Below, piece after piece: positions 1-7,890 of a stretch of 64,000 nucleotides of DNA. Positions within the stretch are counted from its first letter, which is position 1. Each line of letters begins with the position of its first letter. The position numbers and the translations under genes are program-made. Under the pieces are notes generated by a model, which was not told the origin of the DNA, did not search any database, and worked only from the letters and a program-made list of their open reading frames with translations. The DNA lies in contig NZ_MWPH01000004.1 in NCBI RefSeq assembly GCF_002177135.1, positions 248,001 through 312,000 of the forward strand, written 5' to 3'. Source of the stretch: Natronolimnobius baerhuensis. GTDB taxonomy: Archaea > Halobacteriota > Halobacteria > Halobacteriales > Natrialbaceae.

Positions 1-506
1 ATCTCGGTGTCGTACCCCTGGGCGTCCTCGTGCTCTTTGAACAGTCGGACCGCTCGACGGAGTACCGACCGGTCGAACTCGAGGCCGGCCTCCTCGAGGC
101 GATCGGCGAGTGGCGTCGTCAGTCGGAGCGCCTGGACCTTCGACAGCGTCTCGTCGTCGGCCCAGCAGCCGATCCGCGAGCAGCTGCGGCAGGTCGTCCG
201 AGCGATGGACGTCCGCTGCTGGCCGGGGCGCGACTGGGCGTCGCCGGCGTCGCCGCGGCGGGTCGATCCCGAGCCACCGTCGACGTCGGTAAGGATTCGG
301 TCGTCCGGCTCGAGGGTCGCCGCTGGTGTGCGGTGGTGCTCCTGGACGTCGTGATCATCGACGCCGCCGCTGAACGTTGCCTCCTCGATCTCTTTGACGA
401 GTTCGAAGCAGCCGTTACAGCAGCGACTATTCTGCCAGACGATACGGTCGAACGCCCGTTGTGGGGAGACGTGGTCGTCTCCGCTCGGTGAATCCGTTGT
501 TGACAT
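1..506 (-). CDS. Cys-rich hypothetical protein of the integrated element (3' end outside window)
   Basis: The minus strand is open from an ATG at 506 to the left edge, so the C terminus is missing. The visible 168 residues hold two cysteine groups, one near residue 30 (CCNGC) and one near residue 120 (CRSCSRIGC), separated by an acidic, disordered-looking stretch. This pattern suggests a structural zinc site. The last visible part is charged and helical. An in-frame ATG lies 39 bases further upstream, so the start is not certain. I do not recognise the family. The gene points the same way as the other genes of the element and follows a TATA-like stretch near 595-612. Codon-like periodicity is clear on this strand; the plus-strand reading of the same bases looks like a shadow. 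Confidence 0.6.
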   Translation of the reverse strand, partial: MSTTDSPSGDDHVSPQRAFDRIVWQNSRCCNGCFELVKEIEEATFSGGVDDHDVQEHHRTPAATLEPDDRILTDVDGGSGSTRRGDAGDAQSRPGQQRTSIARTTCRSCSRIGCWADDETLSKVQALRLTTPLADRLEEAGLEFDRSVLRRAVRLFKEHEDAQGYDTE

Positions 507-692
507 GGCTGGAGAAAAGCATCGCTGCAGGGCGGACGTGATCATCGTCGACGACGTCGGCGGTCGTCGACTCGACGCCCTGTAGCGATCGTATTACCTT
601 TTGATAAGTCGTTGGGAGATAATAAGCCCGTGTGTAAGCGCCAGAATGGCGATTGTTACTCTGAAAGGGGTGGTTTTGCAGGTTGAAGCGTG

Positions 693-1187
693 TTAGGAAA
701 GGCTCAACCGTCCAAGTGCGTAACCAATAATCATCAATAAGGCACCTACAAGAAGCAGCCAGCGAAGGGAAAGATCAAGAGATTGTAATCCAGTCAGAGT
801 TTGACCAAGCGCTCCTACTGCTAGAACAACGGTCAATAAAGCAATAAGACTGTTATTTCGGAGTTCTCGTTCGTTCATCTCCCGTTCATGTGCGACGTCA
901 AATCCTTTTGGAGTAAGTTCAAAAAACCCAGCCCCATCATCTTCGATTAAATTTTGTTTTTCAAGGAATGACAGCGCTGACTTCACTTGCGAACGAGTGA
1001 GGTTTGTTCTTTCGACTAAGGGATGATCAGATCGAATAATAGCCGGGTCTCCACGACCGAATGTCTCCCACTTTTCTTCCCGGGAATATAAAAACAGTAG
1101 GAGCTCTACCCAATTCTGTTGCTCAATTCTCCTTCCTGGGAGTCGTTCTTTCCACATATCATTCATGAATTCAAGATATCCGAACAA
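693..1187 (-). CDS. Winged-helix protein with two C-terminal membrane helices
   Basis: A 164-residue protein. Residues about 20-110 read as a winged helix-turn-helix, with a recognition-helix-like segment (TRSQVKSALSFLEKQNLI) and a following turn ending in FELTPKGFDV. Residues about 113-163 contain two hydrophobic helices. Small regulators with this layout are frequent in haloarchaeal mobile regions, where they may sense or signal from the membrane; that role is inference. The DNA is clearly more AT-rich than the flanking genes, and codon choice differs (many AAT, ATA, TTA), which fits recent transfer. A second ATG at residue 8 is a possible start. No specific family is recognised. Confidence 0.75.
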   Translation of the reverse strand: MFGYLEFMNDMWKERLPGRRIEQQNWVELLLFLYSREEKWETFGRGDPAIIRSDHPLVERTNLTRSQVKSALSFLEKQNLIEDDGAGFFELTPKGFDVAHEREMNERELRNNSLIALLTVVLAVGALGQTLTGLQSLDLSLRWLLLVGALLMIIGYALGRLSLS

Positions 1188-1204
1188 TGTTTTGGTATTG
1201 ACCG

Positions 1205-1453
1205 TTAGGAGTTTCGGTCAAAAAGCCGAACACGAACACACCGAAGGTCCTTCGTGTCACGAACTCGCTCGGCGATTCTTTTGCTTTCAAGTTGATCGAG
1301 TGCCCTATCGACTGTTCGCTCAGATAGTCCTGTTCGGTTCTGGAGCTTTCTTCGAGAAAGCGATTCGTCGGCGTCTTCAAGCACGAATACAACGTACTTC
1401 GCACTCGGGGAAAGATCTTCGTCGACGTCGGTGGTATGTTCGGGGAGGCTCAT
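1205..1453 (-). CDS. Small winged-helix transcriptional regulator
   Basis: An 82-residue protein consisting almost only of a MarR/TrmB-like winged helix. Helix 2 and the recognition helix are visible at residues 33-60 (SRRKLQNRTGLSERTVDRAL), followed by a wing ending in RCVRVRLF. It lies 17 bases upstream of the AT-rich winged-helix/membrane gene and downstream of the large replication gene, all on the minus strand. Such one-domain regulators commonly control the copy or excision genes of archaeal plasmids and proviruses; here that is inference from context. The ligand and target are unknown. Confidence 0.8.
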   Translation of the reverse strand: MSLPEHTTDVDEDLSPSAKYVVFVLEDADESLSRRKLQNRTGLSERTVDRALDQLESKRIAERVRDTKDLRCVRVRLFDRNS

Positions 1454-1528
1454 GGGCTTCGTTTCGTGGAGAGTGCTGCGGCTGGTTGCAGACGGGCAAT
1501 CGTGGCCTCGAGACGCCGGTTGAAGGCG

Positions 1529-4500
1529 TCAGTCACTCCGATCAGGACCGGCTTTCCAGTCCCATTCACCAGCCGACTGATTACTCGAGTCGGTTGCGGG
1601 TCCTAGATCACCGTCGTCCGGGGTAGTTGGGTCGCGGATCGCCAACGTCCACCTACTAGTGTTCCAGTAGGGGTCAGTTGGCGATTCGTGAATGTCTACA
1701 ACGCCTGCATTCGGTAGTCCTGAGTCGCTATACAGCGTCGCTCCGTTCGGACCGCTCTCCGGGATGGCTTGCACCGCGGGTTCACCGTGACCGTCGTCGC
1801 CGAGGCGCTCGAGCGTCTGGCGAACGTGCTCCTTGCTGCAGTCGACGACGTCGGCGATCTCTCGTGTCGTCTTCGCACCAGTACTCGAGCGGAGTTCCTC
1901 GACGATCGCCTCCTGGTAGTCGGTGAAGACCCACTCGACGCCCGGTGTCTGGACGTCGGCGAACCCGGCGGGCATCGCATCCGTACGAACGAACACCGTC
2001 GCCGTGACGTCGGGATCGGTCGGGTCTCGAGCGTATCGGCCGGCGGCCTGGGCGATGTGGTTCTCGCGAACACTGGCGAGGATCTCCTGGGCGGTTTCAG
2101 CGTCGTTGCCCTCGAAGCCGCGACCGCGGGCTCGGTATTCCTCACCGGCATCGTCGACGGCGGTCTCCACCTCGGCCTCGAGGTCAAGTTCGGCCAGCAA
2201 GTCGAGGACGTAGTCGTCGCCGGGATCCATGCAGCCGTTGACGAGGCCGACACGCTCGTGCTCGAAGTCGTTCCGTGACTTCTCTTCGCCGAAGTGCATC
2301 AACTCGGGACGGTGGCAACCGGACTCTTCCATCAGCTCCTCGAGGCGGTCTTCGACTTGCCCCGTTGTGATCGCCGTGCGGAACTGGGTGCCGTACTCCT
2401 CGACGAGCTGTTCGAGCAGGACCTCGAGTTTGTCTTCGTTCAGCCACTCGAGCGCTTTGTCACCAGACAGTGGACGGGTTGCGTCGCCGACCTGGACGAC
2501 ACGGAGCCCACGCTCGTAGCGTCGCCACAGCTGGCGGGCTTCGGGCTCGAGAACGTTGGTCGTCTTGATCCACGGGGCGGTGTTGGCTTGCCACAGCGGC
2601 ACTGCGGGGTGGGCATCGAGTCCGACAACCGAGCGAGCAGCGCCGAAGTCGGGAACAGTTCGGACAGTCTGGATGTCGTTGTTCTCGTCGAGGACGACCG
2701 AAACCCATTCGCGGTTCCAGTCATCGTCATCGCTCACGCCGGCCTCGAGGCGAGGCGGTTCGTGTCCCGTCTTCCCGAATCGACGTCCGTTGGCTCGCTC
2801 TTCGGCTCGGAAGATAGCTCTCGCGAGCGCAGGTGCGAGCGTGTGTGCATCGGGATCCTCGAAGTACCAGTCTCGGTCGGGCTCTTCGTAGAGGACGTCC
2901 TCGAGGGCATCGCGCTCTTTCGCAGCGTCGCCCTGGTAGTCGTCGTGCAGCGAGAGTTGGATGAACGCCTCCCAGGTCGTAACCGGGGCGTCGATCTCGC
3001 GGAGGTAGGCACCGACGGCGTCGCGGATCCGTTCGGTGGTGAGGTCCTCCTGTGCGTAGCTGGGTTGTTCGTCGACGATGACGTTGTTGTGTGATCGGAG
3101 CCCGGGTGCGAACGCGAAGTTGTGCGTCGCGATGACGAGCGGCCAGTAGTCGAGCTCACCGTCGGGTCCCTCGCGGTAGGTCTCCCACTGTGTGATCGCC
3201 GAGCAGCGGTCACCGCCGCAGGGTAGTTCGACGCCCTGGTCGTTGTGTTCCTCGAGGTAGCGATGGGCCGCCGAGAAGGGCATTCCCTTGCCGTCAGTGT
3301 TACACTGGGTGTCGAGCCACTCACTGGCGGGCTCGCCGTTGATCGAGATTTCGTCGTCGTGGTCACCCGCACAGACGGGGCAGGCCTCGTGGCGTCCAAG
3401 AAGGACGTGGTACTGCCCGCCGTGCTCTTCGGCGACGTCGACGGCTTCGTCGCGGGCGTCGCGTGTCTCGAGTAGGTGAACGACCGGCCGGTCACCGGTG
3501 ATGTCTTCGCGAGCGCCCCATCGCGTCGACGCGGTCGTGTAGGACTTGCCTAGCGACGTCGGGGCATCGACGATCCGCTCGTCTTCGTTCCGGATCACGT
3601 CGGCAATCGTCTCGAAGAGCTCTTCGCGAGCGTCCTCGGTTGACGGCCACTCGAGCCCCCGCTTCTTGGCGTAGCGCCGGCGTTCATCCGGCTCGAGAGC
3701 ATCGAGAAGGCCAATTGGGAGTGCCGAGACGGCACGGCCGTCGCCTGATCCATCGCTTGGGGGTTCGTATTTCGGGATTGGTGCACCGGCGTTTCGTGCC
3801 CGCTCGACAGCATCCCGGAACTTGCTCTTTTTAAGGTCATCCCACGGGTTGGAGATGATGTTCTGTTCCGCAGCGAACAGTCGGAGCACACCAAAGGCGG
3901 TGTGCATCTTTTTCATGTCGATGAACTGGCCGTCTCCGACGTGTTTCAGCGACCGTCCGCTGCTCGAGTTGCGGTAACCTGGATCCCACGACTCAAAGTC
4001 GTTGTTCTCGTCTGCGACGTACGTCGACGACAGCGGGAGGTCGCTCGGCTTGAGCTGGTTGACCGCGTCGATAACGTCGTCATAGTCGTGCGTGATCTCG
4101 ATGCCCGCGAGTTCCTCTCGAGACTTCGCTGGTGTGTAGTCGGTATGGTGAACGCCATCACTCGAACTCTCTTCCTCGACGGCGTCGGGATGTTCGTCGA
4201 CGAGCGCGTCGATCACTACCTGGACGTCCTCGATGTCGTCGGCGGAACCGGGGATCTTGTCGCCGGTGACCGTCGTGTAGCGCCGTCCGGGGTAGACTTC
4301 GATCTCTGCGTCGAGCCACTCGTCATCGGAAACGTCGATGTGGAGTTCCTTCGCATCCTCTGGGAGCGTGAACGACCCGAGAGCGTGTGCACCAGTTCCA
4401 GAAGGCGACCACTCGCAGAACGTCACACCGAACCGCTCGAGCCATGGGACGGCTTTCGGGGCGATCTCGCCGGTCTCCGGATCGCGGATGTTATCGAAGT

Positions 4501-5170
4501 CGGCGAGTCCGACGTGGCGCGTGTCGGGGACGTCTTCGTCGACGTCAACCCAGTCGTACTTCTCATCATCATCCCAGTCGTCGCGATCGGGGGAAACGAG
4601 GTAGTACGCGAGTCCAAGCGACCCATCGTGGTCGGTCCAGCGTTCCGCACCACTGAATTCGAACCACGCTCGAGGGTCTTTCGCACCGGCGAGTGACCAT
4701 TCACCTGCCGTCGCCTCGTCGTCTTCGGAGTGTCCCCAGCGTGGGTTTCGCGGGATCTTCCGGTCGTCGCGGTACTGCCAGAGCAGCCAGCGCTGTCCGT
4801 CTTCGCGAAGGCTCGTCGGGTGCCCCTCGCTGCTCGAGGAGAGTTCAAGGTCAACACGCTCGAGGTCGTCACTCGAGGTGGACGAAGACGACCGGTCGTC
4901 GGTAGAATCGCCGCCGATATCGCTCGTAGAGGGAGCGTCGTCCGTCTCGACAGAGTCGTCAGTGTCGACGAACTGCAGGCCGCTGCCGACACCATTCGCG
5001 AATTCGACAGCATCAGTTGCACTCAGCGCTTTGCGGAATTCGCTTTCACTCCACCCGTTGGCCTTCGCCGTCTCGAGGAGTTCCGTTCGTGGAACAGGCT
5101 CGTCGTCCTCGAGGCCGAGGAAGCCCCGTGTCTCCCAGAAGATCGACTCCCAGTCGATGCCAGGACTCAC
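1529..5170 (-). CDS. Primase-polymerase/Fe-S helicase fusion (element replication protein)
   Basis: A 1213-residue multi-domain protein. Residues about 125-310 carry the three signatures of an archaeo-eukaryotic primase domain: an acidic pair in GLADFDN near 221-227, SGTGAH near 257-262, and EVYPGRRYTTVTG near 291-303. After a linker, an SF2 helicase follows, with a Walker A-like DAPTSLGKSYT near 535, a DEQP Walker B box, and HIAQAAGRYAR as motif VI. Between Walker A and B lie cysteines spaced as HEACPVC, TQC and LPCGGDRC, the place where XPD/Rad3 helicases hold a 4Fe-4S cluster. A winged helix (TTREIADVVDCSKEHV) sits near the C terminus. It probably primes and unwinds DNA for replication of the integrated element. 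Its start overlaps the stop of the 78-residue gene upstream by 4 bases. Function is inferred from motifs only. Confidence 0.85.
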   Translation of the reverse strand: MSPGIDWESIFWETRGFLGLEDDEPVPRTELLETAKANGWSESEFRKALSATDAVEFANGVGSGLQFVDTDDSVETDDAPSTSDIGGDSTDDRSSSSTSSDDLERVDLELSSSSEGHPTSLREDGQRWLLWQYRDDRKIPRNPRWGHSEDDEATAGEWSLAGAKDPRAWFEFSGAERWTDHDGSLGLAYYLVSPDRDDWDDDEKYDWVDVDEDVPDTRHVGLADFDNIRDPETGEIAPKAVPWLERFGVTFCEWSPSGTGAHALGSFTLPEDAKELHIDVSDDEWLDAEIEVYPGRRYTTVTGDKIPGSADDIEDVQVVIDALVDEHPDAVEEESSSDGVHHTDYTPAKSREELAGIEITHDYDDVIDAVNQLKPSDLPLSSTYVADENNDFESWDPGYRNSSSGRSLKHVGDGQFIDMKKMHTAFGVLRLFAAEQNIISNPWDDLKKSKFRDAVERARNAGAPIPKYEPPSDGSGDGRAVSALPIGLLDALEPDERRRYAKKRGLEWPSTEDAREELFETIADVIRNEDERIVDAPTSLGKSYTTASTRWGAREDITGDRPVVHLLETRDARDEAVDVAEEHGGQYHVLLGRHEACPVCAGDHDDEISINGEPASEWLDTQCNTDGKGMPFSAAHRYLEEHNDQGVELPCGGDRCSAITQWETYREGPDGELDYWPLVIATHNFAFAPGLRSHNNVIVDEQPSYAQEDLTTERIRDAVGAYLREIDAPVTTWEAFIQLSLHDDYQGDAAKERDALEDVLYEEPDRDWYFEDPDAHTLAPALARAIFRAEERANGRRFGKTGHEPPRLEAGVSDDDDWNREWVSVVLDENNDIQTVRTVPDFGAARSVVGLDAHPAVPLWQANTAPWIKTTNVLEPEARQLWRRYERGLRVVQVGDATRPLSGDKALEWLNEDKLEVLLEQLVEEYGTQFRTAITTGQVEDRLEELMEESGCHRPELMHFGEEKSRNDFEHERVGLVNGCMDPGDDYVLDLLAELDLEAEVETAVDDAGEEYRARGRGFEGNDAETAQEILASVRENHIAQAAGRYARDPTDPDVTATVFVRTDAMPAGFADVQTPGVEWVFTDYQEAIVEELRSSTGAKTTREIADVVDCSKEHVRQTLERLGDDGHGEPAVQAIPESGPNGATLYSDSGLPNAGVVDIHESPTDPYWNTSRWTLAIRDPTTPDDGDLGPATDSSNQSAGEWDWKAGPDRSD

Positions 5171-5403
5171 GCCGTCTCACCTCGCACAGCGCCGCGGACT
5201 TTGCGAGAGTCTGCTTTCGAGCAGTCAAAGCAGAGTGTGTTGTGTGGGTGTTCCTCGTCACGACCGATTGCATAGAGTTCGCGATCAACGGCCTCAGGAT
5301 CGAACGTCCGTCCGCAGTAGGTGAGTCCTACCAGGCTCTCGAAGCAGTAGCCGTTGTGGCCATTGTCGAGGTTGACCACGTAGCCGGTCGTCACGCTGAC
5401 CAC
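5167..5403 (-). CDS. Small Cys-containing hypothetical protein
   Basis: A 78-residue protein with cysteines at about residues 20, 30, 58 and 61 (YCFESLVGLTYC and LCFDC), a plausible zinc site. The length and Cys spacing resemble the small zinc-finger proteins found beside replication genes in haloarchaeal plasmids and proviruses, but I cannot assign a family. It overlaps the primase-helicase gene downstream (TGA/ATG type overlap) and the gene upstream by 13 bases, so the three form one transcript. Confidence 0.7.
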   Translation of the reverse strand: MVSVTTGYVVNLDNGHNGYCFESLVGLTYCGRTFDPEAVDRELYAIGRDEEHPHNTLCFDCSKADSRKVRGAVRGETA

Positions 5404-5627
5404 CCCCAGTCTTCAAGCGTCGTCTGGCCGTCGACGTCAGGACGTTCGACGTCGTCTCCCTCGGAGTCAATTTCCGGAACGCCCTCGGTTCGCTCTTCTC
5501 CTTGTGGTTCTGGGTCGCTAGCGTATTCGACCTTCTCGGCCTGCTTCTCGAGCTCGGGACGCTCGGTGATCGACTGGTAGGTGGCGTCGATTGAAACGCC
5601 ACGGGCCTCGCGACGGCCAGCTACCAT
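5391..5627 (-). CDS. Small acidic protein with PIP-box-like C terminus
   Basis: A 78-residue acidic protein, first gene of the element's operon, 133 bases from the tRNA-Met 3' end. The N-terminal third is charged and helical, the middle is disordered and rich in Glu and Asp, and the C terminus ends in QTTLEDWGW. That ending resembles the PCNA-interacting motif Q-x-x-[LIM]-x-x-aromatic. If real, the protein could tether the element's replication proteins to the host sliding clamp; this is inference. The downstream small Cys protein and the primase-helicase overlap in a chain, which supports a shared replication role. Confidence 0.65.
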   Translation of the reverse strand: MVAGRREARGVSIDATYQSITERPELEKQAEKVEYASDPEPQGEERTEGVPEIDSEGDDVERPDVDGQTTLEDWGWSA

Positions 5628-5654
5628 GCCGCCACACCTCCGTTAGCCGAAGAT

Positions 5655-5745
5655 ATCGCTGTATGTAGTTGATCGGTGTCACTACCGAGAGTGACGAAAC
5701 CCGCGCTTTCACCCCAATAGGGAGGGGTACTTACGCGGGCATGTA
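5655..5745. repeat. Nested inverted repeats at the element end
   Basis: Between the first element gene and the tRNA-Met there is a GTCAC/GTGAC inverted repeat (about 5676-5693), then CCCGCG matched by CGCGGG with an inner ACCCC/GGGGT pair around the sequence AATA (about 5700-5741). These could be binding sites for an excisionase, a replication initiator or a regulator, or a promoter structure. The role is unknown. Confidence 0.5.
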
Positions 5746-5759
5746 AAGAATTTGATGAG

Positions 5760-5914
5760 TGCCCGGGGAGGGCTCCGAACCCTCGATCTCCGCATGTCCC
5801 AGGTCCGAGGCTCGGCATGAGTCCTCGTGGGGACACGGAGGCTTCCAAGGCGAAACCGCACCGAATCTCTGAACCCTATGAGTGCGGCGCTATGTCCAGC
5901 TAAGCCACCCGGGC
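5760..5914 (-). tRNA. Elongator tRNA-Met (CAT) with intron
   Basis: The minus strand folds as a tRNA. The acceptor stem is GCCCGGG/CCCGGGC, the anticodon stem CCGCA/TGCGG, and the T arm GAGGG-TTCGGAG-CCCTC, with discriminator A and no encoded CCA. The anticodon loop reads CTCATA followed by an insert of about 81 bases and then the last loop base. This matches the known haloarchaeal elongator tRNA-Met, whose intron sits in the anticodon loop and is cut by the archaeal splicing endonuclease. The 3' end faces the foreign-looking genes at 1-5630, which makes it the likely attachment site for that element. Confidence 0.93.
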
Positions 5915-6021
5915 TCAGTTTTTGGTAGTGCCGACTCTCTCTTTAACCTTCTCATTCGAATTCCGCGTGTAACGCGGACCCACGGATTTATCACAGGGCC
6001 ATACGAACAACCGCGACATAC

Positions 6022-7311
6022 ATGAGCGTTCCCGGTATCGTCCACTCTACCCTCGAGGGCGAAGATATCGCCGCCCGCGTCTCACTCGGTGGCGAAGACG
6101 AACTCTTCATCACCGCTTCGAGCACCTTCGTCTATCGATCCGACGGTCTCCTGCGAGACGAATCAGTCGACGAATATCCCCACAACGCCGACCGACTCAC
6201 CCTCTCGGAAGGCCGGCGCAAAACCAAATTCAGCCTCGAGTACTCACTCGAGGGCGAAAACGAGTTTAGTGTTCCTTCGAGCAAGACGGACACCGTTCTC
6301 CATCCGGTTCTCGCAGGCGTCCTCAACGGCAATGGAATCACGAATCCCGGTGAAACCGTTGTCAAGACCTACCGCTTTAGCGAACTCACGATCATCATCA
6401 CGAGCGAGCGCCTGGTCAAACACATCGGCAGCGCCGTTTGGGATGAGGACTACGAGGAGTACCACTACGAAGACGTCACGAACCTCTCGTTCGAAGACGG
6501 TAGTGTCGCCACGCAAGTCGTCCTCGCGGTCGATGGTCGCCCACAGCGGATCAAAGCGCCAAACGATGAGGCCAACGACCTTCGCGAACGACTCCAACGC
6601 GCACTGTTTGACTACCACGGCGTCGGGGACCTCGAAGAACTCAACGACGCTATCGGCGATGATGAGGACGATGTGGACGAGGATTCGTCCGGGAGCACGA
6701 TGGAGTTCGGTAGCGGCGTCGACCCACTCGATGCGAACCCGCCGGAGCTAGACGACCACGAGTCAGTCGGCGACGTGGACACAGCACCAACGCCAGAACC
6801 GGAACTCGAGCGCGAGGCACCAGCCACAGACGAGCGCGACGACGCCTCAGCTGACACAGCAGCGGCGGATTCGGCCGTTCCAGCGTCCATTGACGCTCGA
6901 CGAGAGGACAGCGACGACTCGGCCAGCGCACAGACATCGGCCACTGGTGACACGCCAGAGACGAATTCTCAGCCTACAGCGCCCACAACTGACTCGGCTG
7001 ATGAGAGCGAGCCCACCGAAACCGGATCCTTCTTTGAGGACTCCGACAGCACAGCGTCCGCGTGGGATACCGACGACTCGAGCGCAGACCCAGACTCGGA
7101 GTCGAGTTCGACGACCGAGGAACCAGCAGTCGTTTCGACTGAGACCGCTGGAGAGTCCTCACCGACCGACTCCACGTCTTCAACAGCAGATCCGGCCGTT
7201 CTCGAGCGACTCGACGCACTCGAGACGACCGTCGAGCAACAGAACGAACTACTCGAGCAACAACAACAGACAATCGAGCAGTTGATCGAAGAACTCCGAC
7301 ACGGCCGATAG
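6022..7311 (+). CDS. DUF7115-type conserved haloarchaeal protein
   Basis: A 429-residue protein. Residues 1 to about 205 form a beta-rich globular region with the look of two tandem PH-like modules (TSERLVKHIGSAVW, YEDVTNLSFEDGS). Residues about 215-390 are a long acidic, Ser/Thr/Asp-rich disordered segment. Residues about 397-427 form a coiled coil rich in Gln and Glu. Architecture and N-terminal sequence match what I recall as DUF7115 proteins of Halobacteria; the function is unknown. A TATA-like box (TTTATC, 5987-5992) lies 34 bases before the ATG, giving a very short leader. Confidence 0.85.
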   Translation: MSVPGIVHSTLEGEDIAARVSLGGEDELFITASSTFVYRSDGLLRDESVDEYPHNADRLTLSEGRRKTKFSLEYSLEGENEFSVPSSKTDTVLHPVLAGVLNGNGITNPGETVVKTYRFSELTIIITSERLVKHIGSAVWDEDYEEYHYEDVTNLSFEDGSVATQVVLAVDGRPQRIKAPNDEANDLRERLQRALFDYHGVGDLEELNDAIGDDEDDVDEDSSGSTMEFGSGVDPLDANPPELDDHESVGDVDTAPTPEPELEREAPATDERDDASADTAAADSAVPASIDARREDSDDSASAQTSATGDTPETNSQPTAPTTDSADESEPTETGSFFEDSDSTASAWDTDDSSADPDSESSSTTEEPAVVSTETAGESSPTDSTSSTADPAVLERLDALETTVEQQNELLEQQQQTIEQLIEELRHGR

Positions 7312-7333
7312 CACGCTGAAACCCCGAGAGCCG

Positions 7334-7792
7334 CTATTCTCTGCCGGTGACCTTCCGAATACACGACGAGCCAAACGGCCCCAGTTCACCCGCCTCGAGG
7401 TTAATGAAGTGGCCTGTCGAGAGTCCCGAGCCACAGCGCTGACACGAGAAGTCTCCCTCTTTCGTGATGACGTCCTGTTCGAAACTGACGTACTGGCGGC
7501 TTTTCGGACGGACAATACCATCGTCGCGTTCGATAATCCCGCGCAGTTCGGCCTGATCGAGGATCGTCCGCGTCACTGTCGGATCGCTCGTCACCGTCTC
7601 GATTCGGTCGACGACGTCAGCAAGCGACAGCGACTCGTGCTCGAGGCGCTCGAGGAGTGCAAGGCCGAGTACAACGCGGTCGTCGTCGGCTGCAGTGGCT
7701 CCGCTCGCCTCGCTTGCTGTGCGTGTCTCATTGGGATCGGTGCGGTCATCCTCGCCCGTACCGTCGCCGTCGCGCCCGGGATCGCTCCCCAT
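7334..7792 (-). CDS. DUF5830 family protein (helical domain plus zinc knuckle)
   Basis: A 152-residue protein from the ATG at 7792; a longer upstream reading lacks conserved features. After an acidic tail of about 35 residues, a helical, winged-helix-like region covers residues 40-105 (LLERLEHESLSLADVVDRI). A C-terminal part has CQRCG and a later Cys (GSSCIRKV), probably a zinc site, and ends in a segment resembling domains that mark other DUF5830 proteins. The family is conserved in Halobacteria without a known role. It converges with the DUF7115 gene and is divergent from the VTT-domain gene 99 bases away. Confidence 0.8.
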   Translation of the reverse strand: MGSDPGRDGDGTGEDDRTDPNETRTASEASGATAADDDRVVLGLALLERLEHESLSLADVVDRIETVTSDPTVTRTILDQAELRGIIERDDGIVRPKSRQYVSFEQDVITKEGDFSCQRCGSGLSTGHFINLEAGELGPFGSSCIRKVTGRE

Positions 7793-7890
7793 CGATGAGT
7801 GCTGTCGTGGCGTGACGAATAAACGTTGCGCCGCACCGTCGCCAGCAACGAGGCACAAAAGATTCATTACTCGAGGCGAAACTGCGCTCG

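Noticed and set aside
2294-3094. Long plus-strand open frame opposite the primase-helicase gene
   Set aside because: It mirrors the codon pattern of the minus-strand gene, has no motif, and the minus strand shows clear primase and helicase motifs.
1-5760. Tyrosine or serine integrase for the element
   Set aside because: No integrase motif is present in the visible genes; it would have to lie left of the window.
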